64,000 nt of DNA from Pseudomonadota bacterium (GTDB lineage: Bacteria; Pseudomonadota; Alphaproteobacteria; Rhizobiales; Xanthobacteraceae): contig JAEYRD010000036.1 of NCBI GenBank assembly GCA_023435725.1, positions 1 to 64,000 of the forward strand, read 5' to 3'. This document shows positions 60,957 to 64,000 of this stretch, piece by piece (the first letter of the stretch is position 1; each line of letters starts with the position of its first letter). The translations under genes and the position numbers were made by a program. Below the pieces are notes generated by a model. The model saw nothing but the letters and a program-made list of their open reading frames with translations. It had not been told where the DNA came from and made no database searches.

Positions 60957-61421
60957 TCAGGACCGCAGCACGTGGCGCGGCGATGCGATACGGCCGGCGA
61001 TTGTCGCTGACGCCATTTCAAAGCTGTCGGCGATGCGGCGCGCCTTGTCGACGAAGAGCGCGGCGGCCGCGGGTGGACAAACCTCGCGCGCGGTCTGTTC
61101 GAACAGATCGAGCCAGCGGTCGAAATGATCGCCGACGAGGCTCAAGGGCATATGCGCCCGCATCGGCGAGCCGTGATAGCGGCCGCTCATCAGCACCACC
61201 GACGACCAGAAATCTCTGAGCTTGGCGAGATGCTCGTCCCAATTCTGCACGATCGCGAAGACCGGCCCCAGGAGCGCATCCTCGCGCACGCGTCCGTAGA
61301 AGCGGGTCACGAGTTCCCCGATCATCTCTTCGGTAATCCCGGTACGCTCGATCGCATCCTGGGTCAGCAGGTTCCGCCGCGCGGCCGCCGCCTCGCGCTC
61401 GGCCTTCAGTCGATCCGACAT
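60957..61421 (-). CDS. Group III truncated haemoglobin
   Basis: 154 aa. 2-over-2 globin with the proximal His in Gly-Asp-His-Phe-Asp-Arg-Trp-Leu, Phe in Phe-Tyr-Gly-Arg-Val (B9-B10) and Trp in Asp-Phe-Trp-Ser-Ser-Val. Group III members may bind oxygen, NO or cyanide. Start at 61421 is the family-like Met-Ser-Asp-Arg; the ATG at 61481 is a second candidate. Last 15 residues may extend beyond the globin fold. Confidence 0.88.
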   Translation of the reverse strand: MSDRLKAEREAAAARRNLLTQDAIERTGITEEMIGELVTRFYGRVREDALLGPVFAIVQNWDEHLAKLRDFWSSVVLMSGRYHGSPMRAHMPLSLVGDHFDRWLDLFEQTAREVCPPAAAALFVDKARRIADSFEMASATIAGRIASPRHVLRS

Positions 61422-61558
61422 GGTCTTTGCTATCCGTTCCGTTGTTCCCGCGAACCGCCCGTTCGGCGTTGTCGGGCTCATTGCGCGCAGCGTCTTTGTC
61501 GCAGCACAAATTGCGGGATGTGGCGGCGGACGCTGAATATCCGCCGCCGGCGCCGAGA

Positions 61559-62410
61559 TCAGGCGCTATAGATGTAGAAGCCCTGCCCGGTCTTGCGGCC
61601 GAGATGGCCGGCATCCACCATTTCCTTGAGCAAGGGGGCTGGACGGTATTTGGGGTCGTTGAAGCCTTTATAGAAGACCTCCATCACCGAAAGCATGGTG
61701 TCGAGCCCGACGAGATCGGCCAGCGCCAACGGCCCGATCGGATGGTTGCAGCCGAGCTTCATGCCGGCGTCGATCTCTTCCGCCGTCGCGATCCCTTCCT
61801 GGAGCGCGAAGATCGCCTCGTTGATCATCGGACACAGGATGCGGTTGACGGCGAAGCCAGGGCTGTTCTTGGCCGTGATCGCCACCTTGCCGACACGCTT
61901 GGCGAAATCCAGCGCCTTGGCATGGGTGTCGTCGGAGGTCTGCAAGCCGCGGATGAGTTCCAGCAGCGCCATCACCGGCACCGGGTTGAAGAAGTGCATG
62001 CCGATGAAGCGATCGGGGCGATCGGTCGCGGCGGCGAGCTTCGTGATCGAGATCGAGGAGGTGTTGGTCGCGACCAGCGTGCGCGGCGACAGCGTGGCGC
62101 AAAGGTCCTTCAGGATCTTGACCTTGAGCTCCTCGTTCTCGGTCGCGGCCTCGATGACGAGGTCGCAATCGGCGAGCTTCGCCCGGTCGGTCGTGCCGGT
62201 GATGCGCTTCAGCGTCGCCTCGCGATCCGCCGCCGACATCTTCTCCTTCTTGACCAGGCGCTCGAGGCTGCCGCCGACAGTCGAAAGCCCGCGGTTCACC
62301 GCCGCATCGGAGATGTCGACCATCACGACCGAGAGCCCGGCCGCGGCACAGACCTGCGCGATGCCATTCCCCATGGTCCCTGCCCCGATGATGCCAACGG
62401 TTTGGATCAT
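61559..62410 (-). CDS. 3-hydroxybutyryl-CoA/3-hydroxyacyl-CoA dehydrogenase
   Basis: 283 aa. NAD-binding Gly-Ala-Gly-Thr-Met-Gly-Asn-Gly near residue 9, catalytic His in Gly-Met-His-Phe-Phe-Asn-Pro-Val near 138, and the C-terminal Gly-Arg-Lys-Thr-Gly-Gln-Gly-Phe-Tyr. Oxidises 3-hydroxyacyl-CoA in butyrate/PHB or fatty-acid metabolism in the cytoplasm. Family length. Monocistronic. Confidence 0.94.
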   Translation of the reverse strand: MIQTVGIIGAGTMGNGIAQVCAAAGLSVVMVDISDAAVNRGLSTVGGSLERLVKKEKMSAADREATLKRITGTTDRAKLADCDLVIEAATENEELKVKILKDLCATLSPRTLVATNTSSISITKLAAATDRPDRFIGMHFFNPVPVMALLELIRGLQTSDDTHAKALDFAKRVGKVAITAKNSPGFAVNRILCPMINEAIFALQEGIATAEEIDAGMKLGCNHPIGPLALADLVGLDTMLSVMEVFYKGFNDPKYRPAPLLKEMVDAGHLGRKTGQGFYIYSA

Positions 62411-62832
62411 TGCTTCATATCCTTCATCCTTGCGGGCGTGCCAGCACCGGCCCGGCCCATTGTTCCTGCACCAGGGTCTAGCACCGCCAACGGGCGGGGG
62501 CGACCTGATCCTGCCCTTTCCTTAAAGCATCCATGGCGGGAATAAAGCTGCCTTTCGGGCACGAATAGGCATGATTTGGCGTCCTGTCCGACCGATTTGC
62601 ATCGATTTTTGTAACTGGTCCCGCCCGGCCCGCGGCGGAGGGACGGCTGGACGCCCCCCGGCACGCCTTTGATCCAGATCAATCGGACGATGCGCCGCTC
62701 GCGAAGGGTGCCTGTGATTGATGTGCAAACGGCTCGGTTGTCGACACAGAAGCCCTCGACCGCAGGTACCCCACGACGTTTTTGTGACATAGGCCACATA
62801 GGCTTCGCGCCCCACCTGTTAGCGTCGCGCAC
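62411..62832. other. Intergenic region between divergent genes
   Basis: Holds the FNR/FixK-like box. Near 62783-62801 ACATAGGC occurs twice (period 9), too short to be a Pho box of the usual 11-base period. No gene seen. Confidence 0.45.
62669..62682. promoter_or_regulatory. Perfect FNR/FixK box TTGATCCAGATCAA
   Basis: TTGAT-N4-ATCAA in the spacer between the dehydrogenase gene (leftward) and pstS (rightward), centred 265 bases from the former's start codon and 157 bases from the latter's. Which gene it controls is unclear. Confidence 0.6.
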
Positions 62833-63885
62833 ATGACAAAACATATTGCGCTGCCAATCATCTTCACCGCCCTGCTCGTCGCCACGCAAAGCCTGGCAGT
62901 CGAGACCAAAGGAGCTGGCTCAACCTTTGTTTCGCCCGTGATGACGAAATGGATCGACGCCTACAAGGCGAAGACAGGCAACACCGTCAGCTATCAAGCG
63001 GTCGGTTCGAGCATCGGCGTCAACTTGATCAAGAAGGAAACCGTCGACTTCGGCGCCAGCGACATGCCGCTCGACCCCAAAGAGCTCGACAGGCTCGGCA
63101 TGATGCAATTCCCGATCGTGATCGGAGGCGTCGTACCGGTGGTCAATATCGATGGCGTCAAGCCCGGTCAGATCCGCTTCACCGGACAGATGCTCGCCGA
63201 CATCTATCTCGGCAAGCTCAAGTCGTGGAACGATCCGGCCATACGCGCGGTCAACCCCGACATCAGGCTGCCGAACGCGCCGATCACCGTGATCCACCGC
63301 ATCGACGGATCCGGCACGACGTTCAACTGGTCGAACTATCTCTCGAAGGTCAGCCCGCAATGGAAGACGAATGTCGGAGAAGGCACTTCCGTCGAGTGGC
63401 CGCTTGGACTGGGCGGCAGGGGCAATGACGGCGTCGCCTCACTCGTCAGCCTCGTTCCGGGCGCGATCGGCTATCTCGAATACACCTACGCGCTGCAACG
63501 GCTCGACAGGATTTCCTTCGGTATGGTGCAGAACAGTGCCGGCAATTTCGTCGTCCCCGACGCCGCATCGTTTCAGGCGGCGGCTTCGAGCGCGGACTGG
63601 ATGGCTGAGAAGGATTTCCATCTCGTGCTCACCAACGCGCCCGGCGAAGACGCCTACCCGATCACGGCCACGACATTCGTGTTGATGCCGAAGGCGCCGA
63701 AATTCCCGGACCGATCCGCGGCCGCCATCGACTTCGTTCGCTGGTCGCTGGAGAACGGCAAGTCCCAAGCCGAGACGCTCAACTACGTTCCCCTGCCGAC
63801 CGCGTTGATCGATCAGATCGAACGCTACTGGCAGCAGAACCTTGCAGCGCAAACGGTCTCGGCAGCGGCTGCGGTCAAGCGCTGA
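62833..63885 (+). CDS. pstS: Phosphate ABC transporter substrate-binding protein
   Basis: 350 aa. Signal peptide to about residue 22 (Gln-Ser-Leu-Ala-Val-Glu), then the PstS fold: Gly-Ala-Gly-Ser-Thr-Phe, Ser-Ser-Ile-Gly (phosphate loop), Asp-Phe-Gly-Ala-Ser-Asp and Gly-Ser-Gly-Thr-Thr. Binds inorganic phosphate in the periplasm. pstC and the rest would follow beyond the right edge. No clear PHO box was recognised upstream. Confidence 0.95.
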   Translation: MTKHIALPIIFTALLVATQSLAVETKGAGSTFVSPVMTKWIDAYKAKTGNTVSYQAVGSSIGVNLIKKETVDFGASDMPLDPKELDRLGMMQFPIVIGGVVPVVNIDGVKPGQIRFTGQMLADIYLGKLKSWNDPAIRAVNPDIRLPNAPITVIHRIDGSGTTFNWSNYLSKVSPQWKTNVGEGTSVEWPLGLGGRGNDGVASLVSLVPGAIGYLEYTYALQRLDRISFGMVQNSAGNFVVPDAASFQAAASSADWMAEKDFHLVLTNAPGEDAYPITATTFVLMPKAPKFPDRSAAAIDFVRWSLENGKSQAETLNYVPLPTALIDQIERYWQQNLAAQTVSAAAAVKR

Positions 63886-64000
63886 GGCTTGAAGCGGAGA
63901 TCGCCGAGCCAAAAGGACACCGCTCGACAGATCGCACCAGACTTGGCTGGCGCACGGTTCGTTGGCGCCCCCGGCCGAGGTGCGCCAATCCTTCTGGAAA

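Noticed and set aside
62783..62801. Pho box before pstS
   Set aside because: ACATAGGC repeats have a 9-base period and do not match the usual 11-base direct-repeat pattern.

Overview
The window looks like the chromosome of a Bradyrhizobium-type alphaproteobacterium. The basis is high GC, typical Bradyrhizobiaceae small proteins, interspersed inverted repeats and 14-bp FixK2-like boxes. This is recognition from the sequence; no search was run. I saw no rRNA, tRNA, CRISPR array, phage or insertion sequence.

The left part (1-17.1 kb) is mostly housekeeping and stress genes: a ClC channel, a class II aldolase, MarC, a DUF892 ferritin-like protein, an Hsp20-Lon pair, HU, a thiolase, a Tat-exported GH1 glycosidase, an operon of small proteins with a SpoIIAA-like protein, a winged-helix regulator, a universal stress protein with a FixK2-type box, and an ionotropic-glutamate-receptor-like channel.

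From 17.5 to 60.7 kb lies a very complete lanthanide/PQQ alcohol-oxidation island. It has a TonB-dependent receptor, a NarL-type two-component pair and fghA. A Lut/PedABC-type ABC transporter operon follows, with a YVTN beta-propeller protein. Next come the quinoprotein accessory genes (CxxxCW protein, XoxJ-like binding protein, metallo-hydrolase and SoxYZ-like carrier) and an embedded NitT/TauT-type ABC transporter with small secreted proteins and a pentapeptide-repeat protein. An RND efflux pair, a tiny unlinked pqqA (26 aa) and a lanmodulin gene (four EF hands) come next. Three PQQ dehydrogenases (an ExaF/PedH-like enzyme with cytochrome c, XoxF with XoxG, and an unusual one lacking the vicinal cysteines), glutathione-dependent formaldehyde oxidation (gfa, class III ADH) and a periplasmic-type molybdenum hydroxylase complete it.

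Working model: TonB receptor and ABC system import lanthanide or a lanthanide chelate. Lanmodulin buffers it in the periplasm. XoxF and the ExaF-like enzyme oxidise methanol and other alcohols with PQQ-Ln and pass electrons to XoxG and the second cytochrome c. Formaldehyde goes through Gfa, class III ADH and FghA to formate. A GGGAA/TTCCC inverted-repeat motif recurs upstream of the TonB receptor, lanM and, in a related form, xoxF, so it is a candidate shared operator.

The right end (60.9-64 kb) holds a group III truncated haemoglobin, a 3-hydroxyacyl-CoA dehydrogenase, a perfect TTGAT-N4-ATCAA FNR/FixK box and pstS.
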